NCBI GenBank assembly: GCA_029891345.1
Contig: CM056995.1
Location: 81,841,895 to 81,905,894 of the forward strand
Direction: 5' to 3'
Length of the DNA: 64,000 nt
From: Dryococelus australis
Taxonomy: Eukaryota > Arthropoda > Insecta > Phasmatodea > Phasmatidae
Shown here piece by piece: positions 10,591-23,068 of the stretch (position 1 is its first letter; each line of letters starts with the position of its first letter). Both the position numbers and the translations under genes were made by a program. Below the pieces are notes generated by a model. That model made no database searches, had not been told where the DNA came from, and worked only from the letters and a program-made list of their open reading frames with translations.

Positions 10591-11084
10591 TTCTCTCCTA
10601 TACAAATATATATTTATCTTGTTTGAATTCTTGTAAAATTTAGTTCTGTTTTAATGAGTTAATAAAATATATCTCTTATTTCTGTGTGTTTTTAAAAATC
10701 ATACTTTGCTCGATTCAAACATACATTCTTTGTTTGAATTTTAAATCTGGGGCTTGTATTGGGAACTTGATTTCAGGGACTTGCAAGATTTTTTTTTCAC
10801 TTTTCATATAGTCAACCTGTTGCACAAGGTTGAAACCACAGCAAGTCAGGCGAAATCTCTTGGGGTACACATTCAGAGGTTTGGCGACGTGAAACAGGGG
10901 ATCCAACAGTAGAAAAAACACGTTCTGAATACTCCAGCAAGGAGGGTGCGTTGTCTTGAAACAGATACCGCAGGAGCACCAACTCATGAAAAATATGAAA
11001 AAGCATTCCCAGGGATGACGCTGAGGTGCATAAAACTGGTTATTGCAAACTCCATACTCGAGCGATAGTAGAGGTCTTTAGAAA
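10591..11084. other. No supported gene
   Basis: Short frames only. No domain or repeat recognised. Confidence 0.4.
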
Positions 11085-11575
11085 AGTTGCCTTTGGGGGT
11101 AGGGGTGGTAGGGGTATAGGAATCACGTCTGTTTGGTCATGGCTTGGCGGGGAGGGGGGGCTAGATTCCTGGACTCGGGCTAGTTCTGAGGGGTGGAGGG
11201 TAGGGTAGCTACAAGCAGTCAGATCCTTATCTACATGCAACTAGGCAGTTGTCGCCATCTTGAATCAGTTACCAAAAATGACAATCGAGGACAGACAGGT
11301 GGCTGACCCCCAGGACTTCGCACTCTGACAAGGGGTGGTAGGGGGCATAGGAGTGGCTTCCATCATGGTGTAAGGCTGGTTCTGAGGGGTGCAGGATAGG
11401 GTGGGTGGTTGGTGTGTAAGGGGGTGGGTAGCAGGCATCCTCCAAAGTGAATGCAACTAGGCAGATGATGCCATCTTGAGAAATTACCAGAAACATTTGA
11501 TGATATAGGGCAGTTTGTGGCATAACACACTGATGAGGGGTGTAGAGGGGAAAGGGGGTGCAGGGAGTTTTGGAG
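11085..11575 (+). repeat. G-rich tandem repeat, about 235-bp unit
   Basis: Two clear and one partial copy of a G-rich unit. Shared blocks are ggtggtaggggtatagga / ggtggtagggggcatagga, gttctgaggggtggagggta / gttctgaggggtgcaggata, and atgcaactaggcag followed by cgccatcttga / tgccatcttga. The second copy begins near 11330. The G-rich strand carries many GGGG runs. Open frames here are a by-product of the composition. Confidence 0.65.
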
Positions 11576-13160
11576 CGAAGTGCTTCTCCGCCATCTTCAG
11601 TCGTTCATCGATGCTTATGGGAGACAGACATGCTACTCGTCAGCTCCTTCATACAGACCGCACCTTTAAACACTTGGCGGCCGACGAGGCCACCCTCACT
11701 GATAGCTGAAACTACACCCCGGCAACCATCGCACTACTTTCATCTCTATAGTGCTATCCATAATTTAATATAAAAGTATTTTATTGGGAAAATATAAATT
11801 TCGATGTGATAACTTATATTTTTCTATTCAGATAGATATATTGCATTTGTGATAAGTAATTCATTTCTGCATTCGATCTACAAAAATACAGTTTGGGTTA
11901 ACAATTGCAGGGAATTTCATAAACATTAAAAAAAATATTTTTCTTAATTTACTAGTTTTCACCATAATTTAAACACAGTATATCTACCATGCTAGACATA
12001 TCTACTCACAGCTCAATTTAAGTGCTGCTCATTCATACATCGAACGGACTTATTTTAATATAATTTGGGTTAAGATTTTCTATTGTTATATATTTTACTT
12101 ATCAGAATAGACATATGCTTATGTGTCTGGTTTAGATCGTATTCAGAGATAGATGCTGTAGGATAACATTCACGAAGCTGAATCATAAGGCATGTGTAAT
12201 TTATATGTGTAAACTTGTTAATGTGTAATTTATTCATACTGACTAGCTGGATTTCAATTAAGGAAAGTAGTTGTTCATTATACTTGTCTCTCATGTTATT
12301 CATTGATATGTAGAATTCGTTTACATACTCTGCCTTGTGTAATTTCATAGTGGGATTTCTTTTAGTGAGGTTGCACTTGTCGACACCAGATGAAAGTTCT
12401 CTCTCGTGCAAATTATATTTCTAAGCTCGAGACTCACATTATGTTTAAGACTCACATAATTGCACTTATTATTATTCACATAATCGTTTGAAATTTGCGA
12501 TTCGAGATGTGTAATTTATTCATATGTAGAACACTCTCAATTTCTCTAACATTTAATTGCATTCAGAAAACAGATCGTTTAAAACGTATATATCTTATTT
12601 TAAAGTCGCCTATCTACCGTCTATGAGCAATATCCCCTAAAAATAATTAAATTTACACTTAGGTCACTCTTAGAAATCGTTTAAACACTCTTAAATTCTC
12701 TCGTGTGTTAAATATATTCGTAAAAATCGCCAATTACCACCAACCCCCTCCAAACACCTCAAAAAGAATGAAAGAAAATAATGAACTACACACACACAAA
12801 AAAAAATTATATCTAAGAAATTTGATCAAACTTTTTCATCAAACTTATTTGATACAATTTCTTTGATCACTTTTTATACGATTAAGATTAATTCTTAATC
12901 CTACTAAAAATTCTGATCGGAACACGGATTAACACTTTCAATAAAATCGATAATCCATCAATTAGCCAATTAATCCCAGGTGAAATGAAATTCCCCTGGT
13001 CCTACTACTAACATGAAACATAGGAAAATACAATTTTTTTTAATGATACAAGACAAAAGACACCACCAAAAATATTTGTTGGCACCGGTGAATCGCATTT
13101 GATAGAGTCGTGTGACAGACATAATGGTGGCGGGACTTCAAACGTGAATACTCTTATTGT
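11576..13160. other. Mostly empty; one 113-codon minus-strand frame
   Basis: The only notable frame is 12411-12070 on the minus strand (113 codons), starting MHERELSSGVDKCNLTK and containing NNMRDKYNEQLLSLIEIQ. It is protein-like in composition but I recognise no family, and the surrounding DNA is AT-rich. The rest shows no gene. Confidence 0.3.
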
Positions 13161-13391
13161 GTTGAGTTGAGGTATTTGAGCGGCTCTTAACAACGAGGTC
13201 TTGAGAGCCGACGCGGGTGAATCGAGGTGAGAATGGAGTAGCGCCGGAATGTAAGGGCGAGGGAAACAGGAGATCCTCGACAATCCGGCACGATGCCCAC
13301 TTGCGAAAATCCGGAGTCACCCGTCCGGGGATTGAGCCCAGTTCTCCTTGGTGGGAGGCGAGCAGTTTAACCACTCAGCCACCGTGGCCCC
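13161..13391 (-). repeat. tRNA-derived SINE copy
   Basis: On the minus strand it begins with a tRNA-like head containing ggtggctgagtggttaaact (A box) and a B-box-like gggctcaatccc, then the family body (atccggattttcgcaagtgg, ccggcgctactccattctc), and ends in agagccgctcaaatacctca. Nearly full length. Confidence 0.85.
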
Positions 13392-15739
13392 ACGAATACT
13401 CAAACAGTCTGGTGTTAAAATAAGACTCGTTTAGAAAAATGTATTTATAAAAGGAGAAAACTGTCATGTGTTGGCACATTATACTGAAATAAACACCTTT
13501 TCATCAAAAGTATAATTGCAGTTGTTTCTACAAAAGAACAAGATTTCTTGCCTACATGATGCAAAAAATCCTTGAGCTCCATGAAGAATAAGGTCAAGAG
13601 CCTATTCAGAAATGGGTATTATATAGTCTGGCTTTTGTTAGTATTCCCATCGTCCAACTGTGAAGCTCTTCGCAAGCTCAAGACATACTTGCGGGCAACT
13701 GTGTCCCTGAAAAGGCTAAACCATGTCGCAGTGTGTTATGTACACAAGTAAGTTGTGGATGACATTGATGTGAAGTGTATTGCAAAGAGGTTTATTTGTA
13801 ATAGTCAGTCAAGGAGGAACGTGTTCAGATCATCCTAGGTGTAAATAAACTGATGTTTAGTTTTTCTATTTTAATGGTAATAAATACGGAATATGACCAA
13901 CTAAAAATTAAATGTAATGGCGTTTGCAAGAAATACTAGCATATTAAGATAGCTATATAGGCTACTATTTGTCTTGGATCTTTTAATGGGTCAGAGGAAG
14001 TATTTGGATATCACGCCATAATAATTTCTATCATTCTTGGATGTAAAAATTATCATTAAGTAAGAATGTATTAATTTTTATGAAACAACAAAAATATGCA
14101 CATGTGACGTGAGTAATATGGCACTGGCATCCAGAAATCAATTGAAATGATGATGCATTGAGAAGGGTGGGGGATAATTAGCTGAGTTTAGGTGAACTTG
14201 TAATTTGATTATATGTATATACAACAAATGCAAAATTACTGTGTACAATTATGCAATTTGCAGACATATTGGCTGTAACAACAAAAAATGTTTTATATTG
14301 CAAATGAGAAAAAAACCTTACTATGTACAGTACCACATGTATGTATTTATTTTAGATAATTCTTATTTAAATAATGTTACTTTATATTTTATTCGCCCCA
14401 TTTCCCTCCTATTTCCAAAACATTTTTGTCTACCATTGGCGTCCCTCCCGATAATTAGATGCTGGTGACAGCCATGAATATTTTTTGCCAGTGATAATTT
14501 TCATTTGTTTTAGATGACAAATACAAAATATTTTAATGCGTGAAATGAGGCAATTAATTTTATTTCAAGACTTTTGTCCCTTTTCTTGTATTAAAGCACA
14601 TTTTAAATTCCGGACTCACGAGCCTTGCGAATTCCTTGTCCTTTGCGCAAAAATGAGTATCGGAGAACAGAAGCATGTAGACATTCATACTAAAAAAATA
14701 TTGACAAGTTGAGAATATTTTATATTTTTAGTACATGAATGTCTTCCAGCATAGTTTTGCCACTCATATGATATTTATTTAGGCGAGCGTCTATTTAAAA
14801 TACGATTACATTCACTACATATTAGTGGTGTGAGTAGACAGGATTTAATGTGATTTTAGTTAGTTAAGCAATAAAAAAAAACATTTATCCCGTGTAGGTT
14901 TTCAGCAGCCCGAAATTTATTTGGGTTGTGATTTATATCACATGCTAAGAAACCACCTGACTGTATGCAGTAGGTTCCGAATCACCTCAACATCGGATCG
15001 GCACTGAAATTCTGAGTCAGCCAAGATTGTTAGATAGAACGATCACCAAGTTGTCCTCACCATACGAACATGACGCCTTTCCTATCATCATACTAAGTAG
15101 GAAATTTCCTAGTATAATTTGCTGTTCCAGGATTCGACCAATCTTGGTGGGTCTCGTAGAGCAATGATTACAGCATGTTATATTATGCTGGAAGTAATTC
15201 TAGTATGTGGGGGGGGGGGGGGTGAATTGGCAAAATAACTTTCCGATAAATATAGGATAAACACTGGGCCCTTCCAACTTAGACCCTAGGGTCCGTGTAT
15301 CTTTTGTGCCAGTCCCGCATCTCTATTATTTACCCAGGTATTAATTACCAGCCGGTGGAATAATTTACAGCTCAGAGGCGGTTAGTTCTTTAAACCCCAG
15401 CCGCCCCAGCGGAGGCGGTCTCTTCAATAATCCATCCTTGGCAGCCAACTTGTGGCTTAAAGGACGGGCCATTGACAGAATGGAGGATGAGATGAGAGAG
15501 GGGTATGCTAGGGACGGGTTGCATTCTTCCCCTAGAGAGCTCGTGACGTTGACATGAAAACGCCTCTGCGGCCACGAGTTCACAAAGGGGAAAGTTCCAG
15601 CTGAACTGAGTAATACACACACGCGAAACTGATACAGCTTAAATTATGAAATAGGCCAGTGTATTTATTTCCTAGGTTTTATAATGACATTCCGATGTAG
15701 CTTTGGTTTTGCCCGACACCACCATTGAGATACTTGTTA
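13392..15739. other. No gene; G14 homopolymer at 15209-15222
   Basis: AT-rich with no supported gene. A run of 14 G residues is present at 15209-15222. Open minus-strand frames at 15365-15622 lie in a locally GC-richer stretch without recognisable protein features. Confidence 0.4.
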
Positions 15740-15976
15740 TAGGCTATTCACGGTAAACTAAGCATTTTCTAAAGCCCTCTCATTTGGGACAGTAACCAAT
15801 AAATATATTTCATTTTAGCCCTAGACGTTAATTTCTAGGTGCTATGGAATATCCATGCCGTGTTTATTACTTACCTGGCAAATATTTGTTTAAAAAGGTG
15901 CTTAAAGAATAAAAAGTGGCTGAAAGGAAAATGTAACTAGGGCCTCAAAAATGTTCACTTTACCATGAACAGCCTA
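15740..15976. repeat. MITE, terminal inverted repeat taggctrttcacggtaaa
   Basis: The left end taggctattcacggtaaact and the right end, read inverted, taggctgttcatggtaaagt form imperfect inverted repeats about 30 bp long, enclosing 237 bp without coding capacity. TATA flanks both sides, consistent with target duplication. Related termini occur at 46708, 50351 and inside the tandem copies at 35092, 37830 and 40580. Confidence 0.7.
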
Positions 15977-17356
15977 TAAGCTAACTGCAAACCGTACGAC
16001 CACAGCAGAATGTAGTGATTTCAGATTATCACTTGAGTCAAGATGGTGCGCGTAATTGTAACGGTATAGAACATTTTCCTCTCAATTCTCACTTGACAAA
16101 CTCACAATAAAAAAATACGTTTATGACGATAAAGAAACACTTCGTGACAGATTTATAAGTGAACGGAACAATAAAGTACCTCAACATTTGAAATGTAGTA
16201 TATCTGGTTATTATTGTGTTAGAGATTTTTTTTATAGGGTTACTGCGATATTCGGACTGCTTTAACAGAATGGAATTTTCTGTTAAATAGTCGTGTTAAA
16301 GGCGCTCACCTACCTGGAGAGATTTTCGCGTTTAGGTTTAGCAGGCAAAGGAGCAATAATGATACAGTGACACGCACTACACTGATAAAATTAACTGTGC
16401 AGATGTACAATCCTCCTGCAGTCTTTTAACGCTATTCTGAAGTGCAGTAGGCATTTCTCTAAATCATTTAACTCAATTATTCCCAGTAGGTGGTATTTTT
16501 TTTCTATATAAAAATAAATTATTATATTAACATTAGAAGTGTCTAAACTGTTATGAGACAAAGTGGTCGTGGTTAAAGGCTTGAACACAGGGGATTTTGG
16601 TTCCAATCTCAATGTCACTGATGTGTTATTTTTTTTCATTGTAATCAGAAAGTAGTCTTAAAATTTTTCCTTCATATATTTGTTACAGTTGTTTTTATGA
16701 ACGCGGAAAACTGAATTTTACTTTCAAGTATTTCATAAGTACATCACCACACTCTTCCAACCTACACTACGCACGTTCGTTGAGCTATATTCACGCCTGC
16801 AGTAGATAAAACTATCCCTTCTATGTAACTTAGCTAGGTATGTTAAAACATAACGTGTACAAAATGTATTCGGTATTTTAAGTATTTTTGGCGAAAAAAA
16901 AAAGTTCTCATAATCCATTCACGTTTACTTCAGCCTTTTCTGATGCTCTGCTAATGTTCTACTTCCAGGATATTCCTCCGCCTGGTGCAAACTAAGCTTA
17001 ACAAGTCTGGAAAATTACACCAGAGGGATAACGCACCACATTCGTGCGCACACAATTGTAATGATATTTTGTATAAGAACTGTTTCTTACTAGACGTTAT
17101 CAACATACATATTTTCTCCCTTTTTTAAATTCAAATTATTTATCAATGAAGCATTATAAATTATAGAAAAGATATAAATAACATTTCAATTTAACAGGGG
17201 AAAAAGTAACTCTTATGAACATAAGTATAAAACGCTTGTGATACAGGGAGTATTAAAGAAATAACTAAACACGACATACAAGGCCGAAGAAACCGTGAAT
17301 GGACTATACCAGCAACACGCGATGTCGTCAATTTTGCGGACTTCTTTCAAGCCGGA
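15977..17356. repeat. AT-rich DNA with diverged repeat (16930-17330)
   Basis: The part from about 16930 to 17330 is related to 19570-20010. Shared blocks include gaaaattacac, aacgcaccacattcgtgcgc / agcgcgccggcttcgtgcgc, ataagaact and ataagtataaaacg. A third partial copy lies at 24720-24845. The repeat has no coding capacity I can see. The remainder of the interval holds no gene. Confidence 0.55.
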
Positions 17357-17600
17357 GCCGTGGTGGTGTAGTGGGCAGACGACTTGCTTCCCACCAAGGT
17401 GATCCGGGCTCGATTCCCGGCGGGGCCACCACTTGATCCTCGTATTTGGGAATCGCGCCGGACGATGCCGCTAGGCTTTCTCGGGGATCTCGCGCATTCC
17501 CGCCCTTCCACTCCGGCGCCGCTTCATACTCACCTCACCTCGCCATCATCGGTTCTCAAGACCTCTAAGTTAAGAGTAGCCCAAATATCTTCACTCATTT
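17357..17600 (+). repeat. tRNA-derived SINE copy
   Basis: Plus-strand copy with head gccgtggtggtgtagtgggc, B-box-like gggctcgattccc, middle gccggacgatgccgctag and tail gttctcaagacctctaagtt. The head differs from other copies (GTGTAGTGGG instead of CTGAGTGGTT), so it may be a subfamily or a replaced tRNA head. Confidence 0.8.
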
Positions 17601-18753
17601 TTTTCAAGCCATAACTGTCCGGCCATCTCATCTGAATAAGTCGAAGTATTTTAATAAGTTTTTAATCCTAATATCGCATTTTAGGTATGAATCACGAATT
17701 TAAACAACATTAATTGTGCTTTCAAAAGATGAAAATCAGATAAACTCGAAAACGTATAACTATCGTTCTTCAGGCACTAGCTCTGGGAAACTTAAAAAAT
17801 GCAAAACACAATTAAGTTCAGCAAAAGAAAAAGCGACATATTTTGCATACAAGTTTCTCCTCAGACAAAAAAAAACATTTAAAATTAATAGCATAGAAAT
17901 GTTTTCCACCAGTGCTACCAAAATAGTAGGCTACATATTTAAGCGAGAGGAAGTTACTTTACAAACTCCATTTCATATATTTCACATGAAAACTACTTGC
18001 TACTTTCCGTTGCCAACGCAGCAATCCTTTCACTGTTTTTATTTCATACTGACTACGAACTAAAAATAATCCAAAGACAAACTATAAGTTCAGTTAACTA
18101 AAAAAATAAGGCTTAAATGCTAAATGCAGCATTGAATTCGTAACATATATGACGCATTAAAAAAAACAAATAAGCAAACGCTTTACAAAAAGGGTGTTTT
18201 TTTTTTCAAAGGTTTGTTTGTTTCATGAAGTGTGGCGAGACCATGAAAAGTAATAAACCTGGGGAAAACATACTCTTATAGAATGATTGTGTTTTGTAGA
18301 TTCACGCTGTCAACAGTTTGTAAATATACGTAGGCTACAATATTTGTTCATTCACTATGGTGAGAATAAAACTTGTGTTAAAAATTGTGGAACATTGCAA
18401 TGTTACACACATTCACTTAACAGGAGGTAATATCAAAAGTCAATATTTCTGAAAAATTCTCACACTGTAGGTCGCTGATGGCGCATTTGTTTAGTAGTGA
18501 AAATTATGAAGACTTGTTAGCTGCTCCTTACATAAAATAAATGCATTGTTACTGGACGCCGAAGTTAATTATGTTCACATAAAATTCATACTCCACTAGT
18601 TATTTAAAATGTTATATTTGTACATTCGCAACAACATTTAAAGGAAAATTAAAGAAAATAATTGTTGTGCAACACATCTTTTACATTATAATTACTCCGC
18701 ATGTAATGTTTCAGCCGCTAGGTTTTCTTTGCTGAAGTACAAAAACATATTGT
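17601..18753. other. No supported gene
   Basis: A 115-codon plus-strand frame (17716-18063) has no recognisable features. At about 18188-18250 a short segment (caaaggtttgtttgtttcat, gaagtgtggcgaga) matches the end of the diverged repeat near 19950. Confidence 0.35.
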
Positions 18754-19490
18754 ACTAGCTGACCCGCGCGACTTCGTTTGCATGAAATTTAGGACTTGTT
18801 TTCTAATTTTTAAAATATAAATTTCACTTTGCTTTGGTTTTATGAAGTTATTAAAATAAAGCCCACCATAGTTTCAATGAGGTTTTATGTTTAAGATAGT
18901 AATATTGCTTCTTTCAGATTTAATGGAGTTATTAAATTACACTCTGCCATCGATTTGCACCACATGTTTTATGTTTTTAATGAAGTAGATACCTATATAC
19001 CTAACCACTGGGCCACTGAAGCCCCACTTGATATAGATCTATCCACTAAGCCACTTCGGCCCCACTTGGAATAGCTCTAGCTACTGAGCCACTACTACTT
19101 TTGGGAAGGAAAGGAGGACAGCCCATAGACCAAGAAGGAGAAATGACGTAACTTTATTTAACACTACTTTTTTATGCAGTATTCCTAAGAAAAGTTTAAT
19201 CCAGTATACCAATGTGCATCCCCGACCACCATCATATTTTCAGAATCGTTTGAGATATCTCGATGAAACAAAGACTAAGTTTGTCAGGGTGTTATTATCT
19301 ATAGACTATGTAAATTTTTTGTAAATACGTTAAGTGGTTTTTGAGTTAAATCCGGTAGGACAGACAGACATGAAAAAAATTAACATTAGATATGGCTTAG
19401 TAATCAATTATACTATACAAAAAATAATTAAAAGTGGAAAATTCGAAAACCACAGACAGACAATTCTATTTTACTTATTTGTATAGATTA
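18754..19490 (+). repeat. Interspersed repeat with actagctgacccgcgcgac start
   Basis: It starts with actagctgacccgcgcgac, a 5' signature common in arthropod interspersed repeats, and ends near 19490 with repeated cagacagac blocks followed by ttacttatttgtatagat, a common 3' ending of the same kind of element. It has no coding capacity and its class (LINE tail or SINE-like) is unsure. Inside, at 18997-19095, a unit of about 40 bp with CCACTrrGCCACT and GCCCCACTTG is tandemly repeated two to three times. Confidence 0.55.
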
Positions 19491-19569
19491 TATTATAAAA
19501 GCTTAGTTATTCTGCATGTCTAGGTTGGCGAAAAGTCTTATTTGTATATTTTGCTGCAAATGTCTTGTT

Positions 19570-20010
19570 CTAGTCCATTCGCGATTACTTCCAACTTTTC
19601 TGAAACCCCGTTAAAGATATATTTTTACGATATTCATCCGCCTCGTGCTAACAAAGCTTATCCGAGTCTAGAAAATTACACAGGGGACAGCGCGCCGGCT
19701 TCGTGCGCACCCAGAGTAATACTATTTTACATAAGAACTATTTCTCACTAAAGATTACAAAACGCCTATTTCCTTCCAGGTTTTTATTCACAGTAATTAT
19801 AAATCAAGTATTATAATTTATAAATAAAATACATTAAAAATCTGATTTAACCAAAAATTGGGTACTTTTATGTTAGTACAAGTATAAAACGGTTCTGATA
19901 CATGATATATTTAGTAAATAACCAAAAACGTCATACATGGGGTGATTTTCCAAAGGTTTGATTCAAGAAGTGTGGAGAAACGGCGAATAGACTATACTAA
20001 GCTACGTAAT
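19570..20010 (+). repeat. Diverged repeat, sister of 16930-17330
   Basis: See the copy at 16930-17330. Extends from gattacttccaacttttctg to the gaagtgtggagaaacggc region. Noncoding. Confidence 0.5.
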
Positions 20011-20279
20011 TCTTCTGCGTAATAAAGTATCCCTTTTTTTTTGCCGGTATTGCCCCGTTGACATTAAACTTTAACCACAAGTCTGTGCTGGATTGTATAA
20101 GGAGCCAGAGAATTTCAAAGCATCCTTTAATCAACGAGGTAGAGGAATGTGGCCTAACTTGAACTGCAGGCGAGGCAACGTCCTCGCAGACACGTAGCAG
20201 AGCCCCTTGTGTTTGCGAACTCGCTTGTATTCCTAAAACATTTACACAATGTATTCCCCGCCCGACGCCAAAGCTAGTT

Positions 20280-20720
20280 ATTCCCATTTGATAGGAACGT
20301 CATCAATGCGCGCACCAAACATGTTTTCTGTTCTAACGTCCCACCTGTGTCTAAGGGAATTGGTAATCACAGAGGTAAGCGCGCGCCACATTTGGAAGCG
20401 CTAATTGAAACCCAAACAAAACAAGATGGCGGGCGGGAGCCGGTGCGCTCGCGTGGGCGGGCGCGTTTGCCGTCAGCGCTTCCTAGCGGATGAACGGAGA
20501 GACTTTTCCTCGCGACCGGTGACGCCCGTGCATGTAAATTGGGAATTAACCAGATGTCAAATAGAGGACATATGGAGGTCAGGTAAACACACGAAACTGA
20601 ACAGAATAAAGGTGGGCTTTGCGAGAGCGAGAGAGAGAGAGAGACAGAGAGGGTGCAAAAGGGTTGAAGAGGTGGTGCGTGTAGGGAATTCGCTCTTGCG
20701 TTTCAAAAGAGTCAAGTCCT
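20280..20720 (+). promoter_or_regulatory. CpG-rich block, candidate host promoter and first exon
   Basis: In an AT-rich neighbourhood this block is rich in CpG and contains aagatggcgggcggg, a match to the YY1-type core around a start codon. An ATG there opens MAGGSRCARVGGRVC and stays open past a possible splice donor at 20582 (cag then gtaaac). A GA-rich microsatellite follows at 20625-20650. It could be the promoter and first exon of a host gene whose other exons are outside or not visible, or a stray retroelement promoter. No matching downstream exon was found. Confidence 0.35.
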
Positions 20721-22264
20721 AGCAGCATAACTGGGTACAAAGTAAGGTACACGCGCGTACACACACTCACACGGAATCGCCAATGGCGGGCACAAAGTCT
20801 TACCAAACCTGACGGAGCGCGAGTAAACCAGTTAGGCGAAGGGCAAAAAAAAAAAAAAAAACTAAACGAATTCCAGTTCAAAGTTAACATGAAAAGTTTA
20901 TGCTCCGCTTGACTGTCGGCGGTGGCCAGGGGGTTAAACTTCCTGATCCCACGGTGGTGTTGCCCGGCTTTGGCCGTAATTTGATGTTGCAGAGCAGCGC
21001 TCGCTTCTGTACGAGTCCCTGGGTGTTTTACAGGCTTTTTTTCCTACTCCGGCAGCCGGTCCCATGTTGGCGGAGGACTTAAAAGGAATTTGGAAACACG
21101 CACTATTATTACTCGTTAAACATGCGGAGTGAAATAGGTGGCAGGCGCTGGGGAATGGCTCAGCGTGTACAAGCTTCTCTCCACGTGTAGCTACTCGGGC
21201 GGTCCAGTCTCATTCTCTAGCTGTCATTTCCCCTCAGCAATAAGCCTACTCTATCCCGAAAAGTGTTCTAAAACTATTCTGTATAACATATGAAAACTTA
21301 GTGCTTTGGACAATTTCAAATGAAAGTAACTTCAATGCCACAAACAGATTTACTTATTTGTGCAACACATACCATGTATATGAATTTGGCCATAAACAAG
21401 AACTTTATAAACAGATATGCAATAAAGGTCTGACATTTTGGCTGAAAAACGGACCATGTTTTTTAAATGTACTCACAAATGAAGTCATACAAATAGAAAC
21501 ATCACTTTGGACAATTGAAAGACTTGCTTATCTCTTTGACGTAACCTGTTTACAACTTTAAAGTTTAAATGACACACTTTCTTGATAAAATTGAAGTTGT
21601 TATTTTCTTGGCGAGTCCATAAAATACGAATCCTACATTACAAGCTTCAAAATTAACTTGATCAATGTAAAACAAAGAAATAAAAATAATAAGTAATAAT
21701 AACAAAGTAAGCGTTATACTCTTTTTAAAAGTGTAATTATACTATGGGTAAACGATCTCTCTCAAACTGGATTTATGGAGCTTTCTCCTAGACATGGTAG
21801 TCGAGTTTTTGCATTGATTTCTGCGGGCTGACCAAGCATAGGGTGTAGGTGAGTACACGTCCTGAAGACTGGCTGTTGTTAGTTTTAAAATACTCTGTAG
21901 TCGTCCTCATGACATAATCCCTTATTACTTCTTCACTCAAAGCAGTGAATCTGCAACGATTTCAAGAAGTTTGGGTAGTTATTATCTTAAGCTCTGTGAT
22001 TATCGTATACACGATGTAAAAAGCAAACTGGTGTATATTCCTCCAGGCACAAACGGAAGGAGAACTTTTATAGCATCGCTGTGCATTTATTAAGTTCATT
22101 AGGTTATGCAGTAAGTAACGTTTTAAATGAATTATCCATGATAGCCGCATACGATCTACAGTCATTTAAACGTAGAGGAAAAGTGATAGAGTTGAAATGC
22201 TACATCATGACAACTTGATTGGATAATTTTTATGTGCCTTTTGTTACATTAGCATGAAAAATAT
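20721..22264. other. No supported gene; 86-codon frame at 21301-21561
   Basis: A plus-strand frame at 21301-21561 containing NTYHVYEFGHKQELYKQ and LKNGPCFLNVLTNEV has protein-like composition, but no family is recognised. A run of 18-19 A occurs near 20845. Otherwise no features. Confidence 0.3.
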
Positions 22265-23068
22265 TGTTACGTGCTGGAGCTGGCGCCGACTCAGCTGCCC
22301 CGTGCCGTAATCGGAGACTCACCTCAATCTCCCCTCTTCCTGGAACGATGCGCTTGCGGCCTCCTGGCTCTCCCTTCTGGGAATCCTGTGAATGCCGACA
22401 GCGGCGAGACTTGCTGGCGTCACAGACCTCCTCTCACCTGCTAGAGTTTCCGATACGTTTAGAGACGACGCAAGAATGTGATGGCGAGACTGACTGGCGC
22501 CTCAGTCCTCTGCGGCGCATCACGCGAGTTGGGGAAGATTCTAGGTGGCGGCCTAAGACTATATATACTGCCGCAACCCAGCGGCCGGCAGTCTTTGATG
22601 GAGGCCACCTCGCGTGTGTGCGCGAGCGAAATGAAGAATGGACGACGACTGGAGATTGAAAGGACGAGAGGGTGTGAAATCGACGAGTGATGCCTACTGT
22701 GCGTGAGGACGCTTGGAGGACTCTAGCACATTGAGACTGGCGGGGTAATACTGTTTTTATTGTAACTATTCGAACTGTCAAATATGGACGCATAAATTAT
22801 AAAATAATTGAACTGTCTATTGGAACTGATATTTAATTATTTAATTTCATTGGTTTCTTTGTCGTAATTATAAATCTTATTAACTGGTTTCAATTGTGAA
22901 CAGTTAGTGATATCCATTTACTGTGAGATTTTGAGTTCATAGAATTTTGCTTTAGTTATTGTGAATAAAATAAGGAAATTATAATTAATTATTTTATTTT
23001 ACTAAGACCTCCATCCCTTAACGAACTTGGTATAGCCAGCATAATTTCTATAGAGAGAAATTGTAACA
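22265..23068 (+). mobile_element. Solo LTR of a gypsy-type retrotransposon
   Basis: An 804-bp segment begins tgttacgtgctggagctgg and ends gagaaattgtaaca, so the termini tgttac...gtaaca are inverted repeats as expected for an LTR. The first half is GC-rich like a U3 region and has a TATA box (actatatatactg, about 22557-22569). The second half is AT-rich with a polyadenylation signal (gaataaaat) near 22963. No coding region adjoins either side, so it is a solo LTR left by recombination. Flanks (aatat and ctata) do not give an exact target duplication. It does not match the LTR remnants at 31.1 and 34.7 kb, so it is another family. Confidence 0.75.

Noticed and set aside
22264-22793. Long overlapping frames on both strands (131 and 119 codons)
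   Set aside because: They lie inside the GC-rich U3 part of the solo LTR, where stop codons are rare.
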